Positions 1 to 9,624 are shown, numbered from the stretch's first letter. The stretch: DNA of 64,000 nucleotides from CAYLMG01 sp964493425 (GCA_964493425.1 CAZBMW010000004.1:1-64000); one strand, 5' to 3'. Notes: generated by a model from the sequence alone, not told the origin. Made by a program: numbers and translations.

Positions 1-1
1 T

Positions 2-124
2 CCGCTGCAGCAAAGCCTTGAGCAGTACGAGAAGGGAATGGAGCTGATAAAGCACTGCAGGAGCATTCTGAAAAAGGCCGAGGATAAAATCGAAAAGATC
101 ACCCGGGAAGAAAAGAAAGAATAA
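2..124 (+). CDS. xseB: Exodeoxyribonuclease VII small subunit, C-terminal part (cut by window edge)
   Basis: The open frame runs in from the left edge and ends at TAA 122-124. Its 40 visible residues read LEQYEKGMELIKHCRSILKK followed by a charged helical tail. This matches the end of XseB, a small coiled-coil protein that binds XseA to form exonuclease VII, which degrades single-stranded DNA. The EKGMELIK stretch followed by an L..AE.KIE helix is the family signature. XseB proteins are usually 70-90 residues, so about half is missing to the left. A tRNA gene follows 80 bases downstream on the same strand. Confidence 0.75.
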   Translation, partial: PLQQSLEQYEKGMELIKHCRSILKKAEDKIEKITREEKKE

Positions 125-204
125 AGAATATCGAACGTAGAAGTGCACAGCTGAGGATGAACTCCACAATTTTTATTTTTTATTTTTGAAATTTTATATT
201 TTAC

Positions 205-289
205 GCGAGCGTGGCGGAACTGGCAGACGCGCAAGGTTTAGGTCCTTGTGTCCCGTAGGGACGTGTAGGTTCGACTCCTATCGCTCGCA
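205..289 (+). tRNA. tRNA-Leu (anticodon UAG)
   Basis: The acceptor arms GCGAGCG (205-211) and CGCTCGC (282-288) pair perfectly, followed by discriminator A289. The anticodon stem CAAGG/CCTTG encloses loop TTTAGGT, giving anticodon TAG. A long variable arm with a GTCCC/GGGAC stem and a TTCGA T-loop complete a class II tRNA, as expected for leucine. The CCA end is not encoded. Confidence 0.95.
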
Positions 290-324
290 GTTGTTTTGAA
301 ATTGATGTTTTAATGGCATACTAA

Positions 325-2013
325 ATGAAAAACTTTTTCTCAATCCAACTCAAATCGAAGATGCATTACTCAAAAATATCGGTCGTAATCATTCTGGCTA
401 CCATCAATCTCTTTTCAGGTTGTTGCCGTCAGTATTCTTCGCAGGTAATTCCAACAAGCGATAAAGTCAAGCCAATGCAGAAAGGCAGGTTCGAGCCGAC
501 CTGGGAATCGCTGAAGCAGTACGAATGCCCAGAATGGTTCAGGGATGCGAAATTTGGTATCTGGGCGCACTGGGGGCCGCAGTGCGAACCGGAACGAGGC
601 GACTGGTACGCAAGGCATATGTACATCGAAAACCACTGGCAGGCCAAATTCCATCGTGAGAATTACGGACATCCTTCACAGTTCGGATTTAAAGATGTTA
701 TTAACGAATGGAAAGCTGAGAACTGGAATCCGGATAAGCTGATGCAATTATACAAACGGGCAGGCGCCCAATACTTTTTCGCACTGGCCAACCATCATGA
801 CAACTTCGACAATTATGACAGCAGGTATCAGCCGTGGAATTCCGTGAATATTGGGCCGAAGAAAGATATCATCGGCCTCTGGGCAAACGCTGCCCGCAAA
901 TACGGCTTGCGTTTCGGTGTCAGTATTCACGCCGCCCACGCGTGGATGTGGTACGAACCCGCCCAGGGCGCAGATGCCGACGGTGAATATGCCGGAGTCC
1001 CCTACGATGGAAAGCTGACAAAGAAAGATGGAAAAGGAAAATGGTGGCAAGGCCTTGACCCGCAGGATTTGTATGCACAGAATCATAAACCGGGCAGCAA
1101 TAGTAATACTCATGAAACCTGGCATTGGGACGAAAGCAAAGGCTGCAGCATTCCCGATGAAGCCTACTGCGAAAAGTTTTACAACCGGACAATCAATCTT
1201 ATTAATAAATATAAGCCGGATGCAATTTACTTTGATGATACCGTTCTGCCGCTTTATCCTATTAGTGATGTTGGAATGCGTATCGCGGCACACTTCTATA
1301 ACAGCAGCATGAAGCAAAACAAAGGTAAGCTCGAAGCAGTCCTAACCGGCAAAATCCTCAATGAACAACAGCGTCAATGCCTGATATGGGACATCGAACG
1401 GGGACAGAGCAATAAAATAGAGCCTTATGTCTGGCAGACCTGTACCTGCATCGGAAGCTGGCACTATGACCGAGGCATCTACGACAGGCATCGATATAAA
1501 AGAGTCAAAGACGTCGTGCATATGCTAATTGATGTCGTCAGCAAGAACGGGAATATGCTCCTGAGCATTCCCATCAGAGGTGACGGTACGATTGACGACG
1601 ACGAGGTAGCTTTTCTGGAAGGCATGGCAGAATGGATGGACATTAATCGAGAGTGCATTTTCGGCACGCGTCCCTGGAAAGTTTTTGGTGAAGGCCCTGC
1701 GATGGAAGAGGCAGCCGAGCTCAATGCTCAGGGATTTAACGAGGGAAAAGGCAAACCTTTCGGTGCTGAAGACGTGCGTTTTACAACAAAAGGTGATACT
1801 CTCTATATGATAGTGCTCGGCTGGCCGACGAAAGAGCTGAAGATTAAGTCTCTCGGCACTGCTTCGGGACTTGTCGATAGGCCGATTAAGAGTATCGAGC
1901 TTTTGGGAAGCACTGAAGCTATTAAGTGGTCGCAGAATGAGCAGGCCCTGACAATCCAGCCTGCAACTAACAAACCTTCTGATATTGCAGTAGTACTTAA
2001 GATTAAAATGTGA
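325..2013 (+). CDS. GH29 alpha-L-fucosidase-like lipoprotein
   Basis: This is a secreted glycoside hydrolase family 29 protein of 562 residues, predicted to remove alpha-L-fucose from host or algal glycans. The N-terminus has a hydrophobic segment ending in LFSGC, a lipobox, so the protein is probably anchored by lipid outside the inner membrane. After it come the GH29 hallmarks: WFRDAKFGIWAHWGPQ (about residues 71-86), an ANHHDNFDNYDS block near 154-166, and KPDAIYFDD near 296-304, where GH29 carries its nucleophile Asp. The C-terminal 110 residues look like a beta-sandwich. A later ATG (residue 13) would give a more typical lipoprotein signal; neither start has a clear ribosome site. The gene stands alone and converges on the CotH-type gene. 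Confidence 0.88.
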   Translation: MKNFFSIQLKSKMHYSKISVVIILATINLFSGCCRQYSSQVIPTSDKVKPMQKGRFEPTWESLKQYECPEWFRDAKFGIWAHWGPQCEPERGDWYARHMYIENHWQAKFHRENYGHPSQFGFKDVINEWKAENWNPDKLMQLYKRAGAQYFFALANHHDNFDNYDSRYQPWNSVNIGPKKDIIGLWANAARKYGLRFGVSIHAAHAWMWYEPAQGADADGEYAGVPYDGKLTKKDGKGKWWQGLDPQDLYAQNHKPGSNSNTHETWHWDESKGCSIPDEAYCEKFYNRTINLINKYKPDAIYFDDTVLPLYPISDVGMRIAAHFYNSSMKQNKGKLEAVLTGKILNEQQRQCLIWDIERGQSNKIEPYVWQTCTCIGSWHYDRGIYDRHRYKRVKDVVHMLIDVVSKNGNMLLSIPIRGDGTIDDDEVAFLEGMAEWMDINRECIFGTRPWKVFGEGPAMEEAAELNAQGFNEGKGKPFGAEDVRFTTKGDTLYMIVLGWPTKELKIKSLGTASGLVDRPIKSIELLGSTEAIKWSQNEQALTIQPATNKPSDIAVVLKIKM

Positions 2014-2193
2014 CAGTTGTTCAATTACTTACTAAAATCCTTTGAGCTGTTTGTCCCTGGTGAACTTTCCGGTGAAAAAATGAAATGACTTTGAAGCCAG
2101 CTTGCCAATCATGTCTCTACATATTTGAAAATGTACAAGTCTCCAACAAAAATGAGGCAATTAAGCCTCAAATTTAGATTTCCCCCTGCCCTC

Positions 2194-2233
2194 AAGTAAA
2201 GAACCACCAGTTAAAGCTGGTGGTTCTTTACTT
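2194..2233. terminator. 17-bp perfect inverted repeat between convergent genes, likely bidirectional terminator
   Basis: The arms 2194-2210 and 2217-2233 are perfect reverse complements around a 6-base loop (TTAAAG). The stem has a GGTGGTTC core and AT-rich ends, so either transcript would end in a U-rich tract. It lies between the 3' ends of the fucosidase and CotH-type genes, where a shared terminator is expected. Confidence 0.7.
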
Positions 2234-2291
2234 TTAATTATATTTATAGTGAAAAACAACTACCTTAAACTCCAAACAACAAATTTAAGCA

Positions 2292-5200
2292 CTATTCGTC
2301 TAAGCAACTACCAACCTGTTCATACCAATGCGTTTGCAGCATTATGAAATCGTAGGTGCCTACTAGACCGGATAGATCAGAGTCGCTACAGGGATAATAG
2401 TTCGGGTCTGTATATGACTTGTACCATGAGCTTTGCAATGCGTTAAAATCTTGCGTGTCAACACGATCTGTGCTTGCACCCTCATAAGTTGAATTACCAA
2501 CTTTTTGAGCTACACAGCACCAGCAATCCGGCTTGTCTAAATAAATCCATTTATTAATCATATCCTGAGTAACAACAATATCGGATTCATTGTAATCACT
2601 TAAATCAAACACACGACCATACCAGAGACAATCTGATTCCGGCGGCCATACACCTCCACCCGAACAATTCGTGTCAGGATATTCAAACCAATTGTCTTGA
2701 AGTATAGCAAAATCGTTATTATCAACATCGCCATCCCTATCGAAATCTACACATGCATTGTAATCAGGACAGCCATAATTTGTGTATAATGCATCACTCA
2801 GAGCACCATAATCTGCGGTGCCAACGTATCCATCGCCATCGCTATCACCATGACATTGTGTTGGGGAATACCAACAAGCCGGGCCTACTTCATCAATACC
2901 GGGTGATCCGCCTATATATATACTCGGACGCCAACTTTCCATTTCAGACCAGCTACTTAAATCATCGCTTGTGGGATCTATCAATGTCAAAGAGTAACCA
3001 TCACCATCTGTTGTTGGATACCAACTATCACTGTACTCAAAATCCAATACTGTGGTACCGATTGAATCAACTAAATGAATCCTTTCTCCACCATTACTTA
3101 ATTTCCCCAAATATTCACCTGCTATCGTTATATTACTACCATATTTTTCGATAAACGCTGCCTCATTTTTAACAACGACTAAAATTTCCCCTGCACCCAA
3201 CGAAATACTTGGAAAAGTAAAGTCAATTCCATCGGCAAAGCAAGCAGATTTTAAGTTTATAGACTCAGTTCCTATATTCTTTAATTCGACGAATTCATAA
3301 TTTTCATTTACATCGGGATGGAACATAACTTCGGTAATTCTAAGGTTGTCAACAATTGGTCCCACAGCAAAACTGGCATTATTAATTGCGCTCCATTCAG
3401 ATGTGTATAAAACACGAGCTCGAACAGTAGTACTTTCGTTTAGTGTAATTGGACCAGTATATTCCGAGCTGGAATTAGCGTCTCTGGGGTCATTGCCATC
3501 AGTAGTATAATATATCACCCCGGTTCCCTGTGGATCAGTAATAGTTAAAGAATACCCACTTGATACATAGCCGCCATCATCACTAAACAATGGTGGTTTG
3601 TTAGCATCGAAGTTCTCATCCAGCCACAACACCCTGGCTTCCAACCAGTCTTTCATATAGTCTATTTCCTGCTGATAAGTACCTCCCGGTATATCAGGCC
3701 ATTTAGTGAAATTCCTGTCTTTAGCCTCATCCAGCAATGCAACATAAGTATCGATGTCTGCAAGCAGAGCACTGGTACTAAAAACATCCTCGCGCAACTC
3801 AAACCAACGGTCGGCGTAAAGCAGTCGATATTCGCTATCCTGCGAAAGTCTCGGATAATAACCATCACAAATATCTTCATCACAATCATATGAGCCAAGG
3901 TTACACCGCCCATTAGGGTCACACCACCAATTGTTGGAATTGTAGCAATAACCGGAAAGCGCCCCATCGTAATCCCAGACAGGCCCCAGGTTTATTTTAT
4001 CACTTCTATCCTTATACATATTTATATTATGGTCCAGGTTTCTCGTTAATTCAATAATAAGACTATAATCCATCATAGAATCAACATAGACATATTGTGA
4101 AAAGTCGCTTGTTGAATTTGGATTTTCTACTATATCTACAAATTCATTATAATGATTAGTTATCCAATCAATTTGTTTTTCAGTAGGATTCTCAGGTTCT
4201 TGGATTTTTTCCTCTTCGATGTCCTGCAGGATGTCCTTAATGAAATATCCTCCGGAGATTTCAGGCTCATTTATATCGTTTGGCTCGAGCTTTGTTATGT
4301 CAATTCGATTTTTATCCCGTTTTAATTTTTCCATAAACACATATACACCGACGTAATGTTTATCGTACGTAATTGCGTCATCCCCATCTTGGTTAAAGAA
4401 AACTTCTACGAACTTAGTTCTGGCCGCATATCTGCCGATAGCGTTACTCCACTCATAAGTAAGAACATTTCTAAGCAGGGTTTTATCTCCATAAGCACTA
4501 TAAAGAATCCAGTCTGATTCCTCCGGAAAACCAAGAATTTGAACGGACACATCCTCATTATTTTCATCCCACGATTCAAGAGCATAAGATTTTTTATCGT
4601 CACATGCGGTTGACTGGCCACGCACATGCATACCACCCCTGCCTGCAAAATCTGCAACATCGGTTATAGTCGCCCTGCCGGTACTGTTCGTATCCACAAA
4701 AACTGTGTAAACAGTTCGATAAGGACGCGGCTGGCTCGGACTGCATGCACTATTTATATCTACACCAAAAGAATCTATAACAACAATTGGTAAATTAGAA
4801 TTAAAATCAGCTATATTAGCATCATTAACATCAAGTTTAATATATGCATTACTTACAGTAGGACTAGGCAATTTGTTCGGATCATACGCCTTTGCTCTGA
4901 TAAGAGTCGCCGAGCTAATAGTAATAGGATTTGTGTAAATGGCAGACGATAAATTTGGTTCAGAGTCATCGAGAGTATATCTAATTGTTGTATTTTGAGT
5001 TTCCGATGTCAATGTAAGCTGAAAACTGCTGTTAAACAGCCCACAATAATGAGAAAATTGGGGGCTGTTACTAACAGGGCCGGTATTTTGTTCCCCTGGA
5101 GTAGCCTCGTAAAATATCCACCAGTCATCACCACCGTCAGGATAACGCCCATATGATTCATCGGTATTTTGTGAACCAAAAACAACAGAATCTATTTCAT

Positions 5201-5570
5201 CTTCATTTGAATCGAAAATCCCTATTTCTTCTCCATCCTTACGAAGTTTAAAATCTGCATGCGTATTGCCTTGTCCTGTATCCTCATCAGCCCAAATGAT
5301 AAGATATCCATTTCCGGAAATGAAAACCCCAGATGGTATTTGCCATTTATCAGGTTCATTTAAATCATCTGTCATATACATGCCGCTTAAATCAACAGAT
5401 TGTTCACTACTATTATACAGCTCTATCCAATCATCGTATTCATTTGCCTCATCTGGAATAGTACCATCATTATCAGCCATAAACTCATTGATAAAAATTG
5501 AAGCCGTTGATGCTGAATTGATCAAGAACGCCAAGAAAAAAATTATAGAGATATTTCTAAGCTTAGACAT
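2292..5570 (-). CDS. Secreted CotH-kinase/lamin-tail/chitobiase-like modular protein with dockerin-like repeats
   Basis: This 1092-residue exported protein starts with a signal peptide (hydrophobic residues 7-24). The order of domains is: lamin-tail domain (about 25-150, FINEFMADN and DDWIELYNSS); Fn3-associated/chitobiase-type repeat (about 170-245, TIRYTLDDSEP); CotH kinase-like domain (about 265-600), with VGVYVFMEKLKRDKNRIDI and the metal-binding-like WDYDG near residue 535; a second chitobiase-type repeat (VIYYTTDGNDP); a second lamin-tail domain (ITEVMFHPDVNENYEFVELK); and Asp-rich, calcium-binding dockerin-like repeats (DSDGDGYVGTADY, DFDRDGDVDNNDF) to the end. CotH kinases phosphorylate secreted proteins in Bacillus spores; the substrate here is unknown. 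GGAGAAG precedes the ATG. Codons are more AT-rich than in the neighbours. Confidence 0.85.
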   Translation of the reverse strand: MSKLRNISIIFFLAFLINSASTASIFINEFMADNDGTIPDEANEYDDWIELYNSSEQSVDLSGMYMTDDLNEPDKWQIPSGVFISGNGYLIIWADEDTGQGNTHADFKLRKDGEEIGIFDSNEDEIDSVVFGSQNTDESYGRYPDGGDDWWIFYEATPGEQNTGPVSNSPQFSHYCGLFNSSFQLTLTSETQNTTIRYTLDDSEPNLSSAIYTNPITISSATLIRAKAYDPNKLPSPTVSNAYIKLDVNDANIADFNSNLPIVVIDSFGVDINSACSPSQPRPYRTVYTVFVDTNSTGRATITDVADFAGRGGMHVRGQSTACDDKKSYALESWDENNEDVSVQILGFPEESDWILYSAYGDKTLLRNVLTYEWSNAIGRYAARTKFVEVFFNQDGDDAITYDKHYVGVYVFMEKLKRDKNRIDITKLEPNDINEPEISGGYFIKDILQDIEEEKIQEPENPTEKQIDWITNHYNEFVDIVENPNSTSDFSQYVYVDSMMDYSLIIELTRNLDHNINMYKDRSDKINLGPVWDYDGALSGYCYNSNNWWCDPNGRCNLGSYDCDEDICDGYYPRLSQDSEYRLLYADRWFELREDVFSTSALLADIDTYVALLDEAKDRNFTKWPDIPGGTYQQEIDYMKDWLEARVLWLDENFDANKPPLFSDDGGYVSSGYSLTITDPQGTGVIYYTTDGNDPRDANSSSEYTGPITLNESTTVRARVLYTSEWSAINNASFAVGPIVDNLRITEVMFHPDVNENYEFVELKNIGTESINLKSACFADGIDFTFPSISLGAGEILVVVKNEAAFIEKYGSNITIAGEYLGKLSNGGERIHLVDSIGTTVLDFEYSDSWYPTTDGDGYSLTLIDPTSDDLSSWSEMESWRPSIYIGGSPGIDEVGPACWYSPTQCHGDSDGDGYVGTADYGALSDALYTNYGCPDYNACVDFDRDGDVDNNDFAILQDNWFEYPDTNCSGGGVWPPESDCLWYGRVFDLSDYNESDIVVTQDMINKWIYLDKPDCWCCVAQKVGNSTYEGASTDRVDTQDFNALQSSWYKSYTDPNYYPCSDSDLSGLVGTYDFIMLQTHWYEQVGSCLDE

Positions 5571-6050
5571 TTACACTTCTCCTTAAATTAAAACATAAAA
5601 AACTCGTTATAGTGTTTGTCACGCCTATAGTCAAATAGCTTTTTTCAAACTGACTCTTAGAGCATTCTTTCTACCTTCATCCATCGGAGCAGGACCCAAT
5701 TAAATCAATTCCAAAGCCTCTATATTATCAAATTATTACGGGATATGTCACTTTTATGTAGGAAATGTACGTCTTTAGTAAAAATAAGTCAAGTCTCAAA
5801 ATCAGACCCCTCCTTTCCTAAATTAAATTTGCAAAGTGAAAACAATCTCCCTATATTTAATAGGCGACTGATTTAGTTCAGAACTTGGGCTTTTTATTTA
5901 AAGAAATATAAAATGGCCTATTGTACTTTATCAGCATAAATAGCATATTTTGATTCAATCCCGATTTTTAAAACAACACTTGATAAAGAAAATTTCAACT
6001 GTAAACTATTAGATACAGGAGCTCAGGCTGTGGCTTAAGGAAAGTAGAAA
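5571..6050. other. 480-bp AT-rich intergenic region between divergent genes
   Basis: No open frame with coding character is seen. A possible promoter for the purine permease is TTGGGC (5885-5890), 16 bases, TATAAA (5907-5912). I looked for a purine riboswitch core ahead of the permease and did not find one. The 140 bases from the candidate -10 box to the start codon carry no hairpin I can support. Confidence 0.35.
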
Positions 6051-7340
6051 ATGATTAACAAATATTTTCAGCTCCGGCAAAAGCAGACAAATATAAGGGT
6101 CGAAATCGTTGCAGGCATCACCACATTTCTTACTATGGCCTATATCATCTTCGCCAATCCTATGATACTCGGCGACACCGGAATGGACAAAAACGCACTA
6201 ATAATCGTAACCTGCCTGGTCAGCGGCCTGGCCACACTCACAGTAGGATTTCTTGCAAATGCGCCGATTGCTATGGCGCCGGGTATGGGATTGAATGCTT
6301 TCTTTGCATTTCTCGTCGCCACAGGAAAAATGAACTGGCAGACCGCTCTCGGTGTCGTTTTTCTCTCAGGTATAATGTTTTTGATACTAACCCTGCTCGG
6401 CCTGAGAAAGAAAATCGTCGATGCAATACCGTCTTCACTCATTTCCGCTATTGCGGTCGGCATCGGTTTGTTTATCACTTTTATAGGCCTGAAAAAACTC
6501 GGAATCATAATAGCCGATGAGCATACACTCGTAAAAGCCGGGCCTATAAAGCTCGAAGTTCTAATCGGCCTGTTCGGCCTGATTGTAATGCTGCTGTTCG
6601 AAATAAAAAAGATAAAAGGTGGGCTGGTCGTTGGCATTATCGCATCGACTGCACTGGCATGCCTGTTTGCAAAAAAACTGGGCATCTCCTATCAGACGAA
6701 ACCATTAAGTTTTGATATCAGCCCCGTAGCCTTTCAACTGGATATTTTCAGTGCTCTGAAATGGTCTTTCTTCGCAACCATTTTCACTATGACATTTATG
6801 GATATGTTCGACAGCATCGGCACACTCGTCGCATGCTGCAACCAGGCAAACATAGTTGACGACCAAAAGAAAATAAAAGGTCTTGACCAGCTGCTCGGTA
6901 TCGATGCTGCAGCAACTGTTTTCGGTTCCCTTCTGGGCACTTCAACCACAACCGCCTACATCGAATCAGTGGCTGGCATCGAGCAAGGCGGACGTACAGG
7001 CCTTACCTCAATAATTACCGGCATCTGTTTTCTGCTGGCGATACTGTTTGTGCCGATGATTAGTATCGTACCCGAATATGCAACAGCACCGGCACTTATT
7101 ATGGTGGGCCTCTTTATGATTAAAGAAGTTAAAAAAATTGATTTTACAAATTTGGAGCAGGCTTTTCCTGCCTTCATTATTATGGTTATGATAGCCCTAA
7201 GCTACAGCATCAGTACCGGACTGGCTTTCGGCTTCATCTCCTACACGATTATTCAATTACTCTGCGGCAAAGCAAAACAGGTCAAACTCACTATGTGGGT
7301 AATCTTCGTTTTATCCGTATTGTTCCTTACCACAACTTAA
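6051..7340 (+). CDS. NCS2 family purine permease (AzgA/PbuG type: guanine, hypoxanthine, adenine)
   Basis: This 429-residue inner-membrane transporter takes up purine bases by ion symport. It begins with a short cytoplasmic segment (YFQLRQKQTNIRVEIVAGIT) and then the family motif FLTMAYIIFANP. NAPIAMAPGMGLNAFFAF (about 68-85) is the substrate-site signature of the AzgA-like branch. A second conserved block is TFMDMFDSIGTL (about 247-258), and LLGTSTTTAYIESVAGIEQGG contributes to the other half site. About 12 hydrophobic segments are visible. AAGGAAAG precedes the ATG. The next gene follows by 12 bases and may be co-transcribed, although their functions are not obviously linked. Confidence 0.9.
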   Translation: MINKYFQLRQKQTNIRVEIVAGITTFLTMAYIIFANPMILGDTGMDKNALIIVTCLVSGLATLTVGFLANAPIAMAPGMGLNAFFAFLVATGKMNWQTALGVVFLSGIMFLILTLLGLRKKIVDAIPSSLISAIAVGIGLFITFIGLKKLGIIIADEHTLVKAGPIKLEVLIGLFGLIVMLLFEIKKIKGGLVVGIIASTALACLFAKKLGISYQTKPLSFDISPVAFQLDIFSALKWSFFATIFTMTFMDMFDSIGTLVACCNQANIVDDQKKIKGLDQLLGIDAAATVFGSLLGTSTTTAYIESVAGIEQGGRTGLTSIITGICFLLAILFVPMISIVPEYATAPALIMVGLFMIKEVKKIDFTNLEQAFPAFIIMVMIALSYSISTGLAFGFISYTIIQLLCGKAKQVKLTMWVIFVLSVLFLTTT

Positions 7341-7352
7341 AAGGAGCCTGAA

Positions 7353-7814
7353 ATGGATATCAAACTTACAAGTTCGGCCTTCGAGGAAGGCGGGATGATT
7401 CCTTCAAAATACACCTGCGATGGCCAGGATGTCTCACCGCCCCTGAGCTGGGATAATGTCCCTGCAAATACAGAAAGCATAGCTATCATCTGTGACGACC
7501 CCGACGCTCCGATGGGTACCTGGGTTCACTGGGTACTTTTCAACCTTCCGGCTGAGAAAAGAGAGCTTGCCGAGAACATACCCGACGACGAAACACTGCC
7601 CGACGGCACAAGACAGGGAATCACCGATTTCGGCTCAACCGGTTACGGCGGGCCTTGTCCGCCCAGCGGAACGCACCGTTACTTTTTTAAGATTTACGCC
7701 CTCGATATTCCAATCAACATCGTCTCTATCGCGGACAAAGAAACTTTACTCAAAGATATGGCCGGTCATGTCCTCGCTGAAGGACAATTAATGGGAAAAT
7801 ACAAAAGGACTTAG
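7353..7814 (+). CDS. YbhB/YbcL family Raf-kinase-inhibitor-like protein (PEBP fold)
   Basis: This 153-residue cytoplasmic protein belongs to the phosphatidylethanolamine-binding protein superfamily. Visible family motifs are YTCDGQDVSPPLSW (about 23-36), DDPDAP..TWVHWVLFNLP (about 49-68) and GTHRYFFKIYALD (about 107-119), which line the anion-binding pocket. Bacterial members have no well-defined role; the name reflects eukaryotic relatives. Length is normal. AAAAGGAGCC is placed well before the ATG, and the gene probably shares a transcript with the upstream permease. Confidence 0.92.
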   Translation: MDIKLTSSAFEEGGMIPSKYTCDGQDVSPPLSWDNVPANTESIAIICDDPDAPMGTWVHWVLFNLPAEKRELAENIPDDETLPDGTRQGITDFGSTGYGGPCPPSGTHRYFFKIYALDIPINIVSIADKETLLKDMAGHVLAEGQLMGKYKRT

Positions 7815-7863
7815 CCGCTACAGGAAAAACCTATTTTTAAAAGATATGGCTGCTGCAGTAAAA

Positions 7864-8754
7864 TTAGAAGTTTCTCAGGATTGCTGCGGTGTGAATTGAA
7901 AGCAGCATCACATAATCCAGGTCACTGAGGCTGTAGTGGTCATGTGACATATCATTATCTAAATATAGGACTCCGTAACAGCCGTCCTTGCTGATAATCG
8001 GCCCAATCATCACCGAGTTTATCCCCAGCTCTTCACGCATCTCAACCGGAGCCCTCGGTATAAGCAGGAACTGCTTTTTCTCAATCGCCTCGGTAATCTT
8101 GTCGTTCAGTTTTATCTGGTTAAACTGCACTCTTGAGCCGTCCCTGCACCTGCCTGAATGAGATGTCATCGCACCCGCAGGCGCAGCCCTCAACGCACAC
8201 CAGCTATGATATGCGTCGAACTGGCTGCTCGCTATCTCAAGCAAAGTGGCGATTATTTCATCTTCGCTGTTGGCCTTGCAAATCGCTTCGGTAGCCTTTA
8301 TAAAATCTCTCGCCCTTCTGGCAGGAAATCTCATCTCAGGTGCATGCTTAAAATCTGTCCTCCTTGTAATAACCTGCGGCTGCCGACCGAATGAGGTATC
8401 GTCAAAATCATAAGCGGTCTTCTCAAGTGTATCCTCAAGGTCGATATCCATATCGTCTTCGGAAACGTCTTCCATATTTATCTCGATAATAAAATCCGCT
8501 ATTTTAATGACACTATTGTCACCAATCTCAGTTCTATGCACCTCCTCCCCATCCAGAAATGTCTTATTTGCCGAGTCCAGGTCCTCAAGGACCCATTTTC
8601 CGTCTTCGGTTTCGAATATAACCGCATGATGTCGCGACACCGCCCTGTCGGACAAAAAGATATGACTATCAGCGTGCCTGCCTATATGAATCGGGCCCTT
8701 AGTAAACTTATACTCGCTGATTTCCCTGCCGTTCTTCTTCACCACCAAACGCAT
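7864..8754 (-). CDS. FHA-GAF domain protein
   Basis: This 296-residue soluble protein has an N-terminal forkhead-associated domain (about 1-95; GRHADSHIFLSDRAVSRHHA holds the phosphothreonine-binding Arg, Ser and His) and a C-terminal GAF domain (about 150-296, ending in GVLYLDNDMSHDHYSLSDLDYVMLL). The linker (about 96-125) is acidic. Such proteins usually read Ser/Thr-kinase phosphorylation through FHA and a small ligand or partner through GAF. No kinase or output domain lies beside it, so it may act in trans. It is downstream of cheD on the same strand with a 179-base gap. GGGAG precedes the ATG. Confidence 0.87.
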   Translation of the reverse strand: MRLVVKKNGREISEYKFTKGPIHIGRHADSHIFLSDRAVSRHHAVIFETEDGKWVLEDLDSANKTFLDGEEVHRTEIGDNSVIKIADFIIEINMEDVSEDDMDIDLEDTLEKTAYDFDDTSFGRQPQVITRRTDFKHAPEMRFPARRARDFIKATEAICKANSEDEIIATLLEIASSQFDAYHSWCALRAAPAGAMTSHSGRCRDGSRVQFNQIKLNDKITEAIEKKQFLLIPRAPVEMREELGINSVMIGPIISKDGCYGVLYLDNDMSHDHYSLSDLDYVMLLSIHTAAILRNF

Positions 8755-8933
8755 TGGTTTCTCCCTGCACTTAGGCCCTCGCTCTATCGCTTATTATCCC
8801 TCATTCAAGCTCTTCTGTCAAGCACACAAGACCCCACAAAAAAATAAAGCCTAACCTTAAACATAAAGCTGCTATACGAATACAACCAAAACCATTCCGT
8901 ACTAAAAAACAGGCTCCACCTCTGAGGCCATTT

Positions 8934-9413
8934 TCACTGCGCACAGCCTTGATGTTCAAGGCGGTCCGTAAACTCACAGAAAACGGTATTTGTCGCCGTA
9001 TTGAATCTTATGCACCTGCCTCGTTTACCTCCCACTTCTTCTCTTATAATTCTTATCCTGTGGGTATTAAGTATCTGGCGGGCAATCTGAACATTCTTCC
9101 TGCCTATGTCACTGCCAGCCTGACCCTTTTCGACAAGGTCCGCTCCGCCAAAAATCTGTGCTACATAGTGGTCCGGCACAGGGTCTTTGGCTATTAATAC
9201 ATTTATTATGTGCTCTGTGCTCGTCAGACCGTTCTGCCCGATATCAACCTTCTCTTTCGCTACAGGAACATCCTGAAGAAAGTGGTTTATAGCAGCTTCG
9301 CCGCTCTTAACATTATACAAACACACACTAACACTGGAGCCTACCACCGTCTCAATTATAACGGACTTATCTGTTACAAAAAACCTGCCCGGCACCAAAA
9401 ATTCATGTTCCAT
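8934..9413 (-). CDS. cheD: CheD-like chemoreceptor glutamine deamidase with Ser at the catalytic Cys position
   Basis: This protein of about 159 residues resembles CheD, which deamidates glutamines in chemotaxis receptors and binds CheC. The fold signature is present: an ETVVGSSVSVCLYN segment, the active-site INHFL His, and a C-terminal RIIREEVGGKRGRCIRF strand pair matching the family's G..GR.I.F end. In known CheD proteins the motif is GSC; here the codon at that position is AGT (Ser) rather than TGT (Cys). The ATG at 9413 is preferred because GGGGGGAG lies 5 bases upstream; a GTG at 9437 would add eight residues without such a site. No other chemotaxis gene is in the window. Confidence 0.82.
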   Translation of the reverse strand: MEHEFLVPGRFFVTDKSVIIETVVGSSVSVCLYNVKSGEAAINHFLQDVPVAKEKVDIGQNGLTSTEHIINVLIAKDPVPDHYVAQIFGGADLVEKGQAGSDIGRKNVQIARQILNTHRIRIIREEVGGKRGRCIRFNTATNTVFCEFTDRLEHQGCAQ

Positions 9414-9561
9414 TTTTACTCCCCCCGAATTTTCCACTCACGAATTTGCATTTTTTTCCGCTTATTGAAATAATCGACGATTTCGAATACAGTATTAACC
9501 AGAGCCTTTGCAGCAGGCCTCTAAAGATACCGTTCAGGGAAAAAACCTTAGGTTTTGAGGC

Positions 9562-9590
9562 CTGTCAGAAATATCAAAATAAGCTATAAT
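9562..9590 (+). promoter_or_regulatory. Candidate sigma-70-like promoter for the resB-ccsA pair
   Basis: CTGTCA (9562-9567), 17 bases, then a consensus TATAAT (9585-9590), 35 bases upstream of the resB ATG. The -35 box matches only four of six consensus bases, so the call rests mainly on the -10 box and position. Confidence 0.35.
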
Positions 9591-9624
9591 CTCAGCAGAT
9601 ACGTTACTTTCTGAAGGGATTCGG

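Noticed and set aside
5571..6050. Purine riboswitch ahead of the NCS2 permease
   Set aside because: The expected conserved core and loop-loop elements were not found in the leader.
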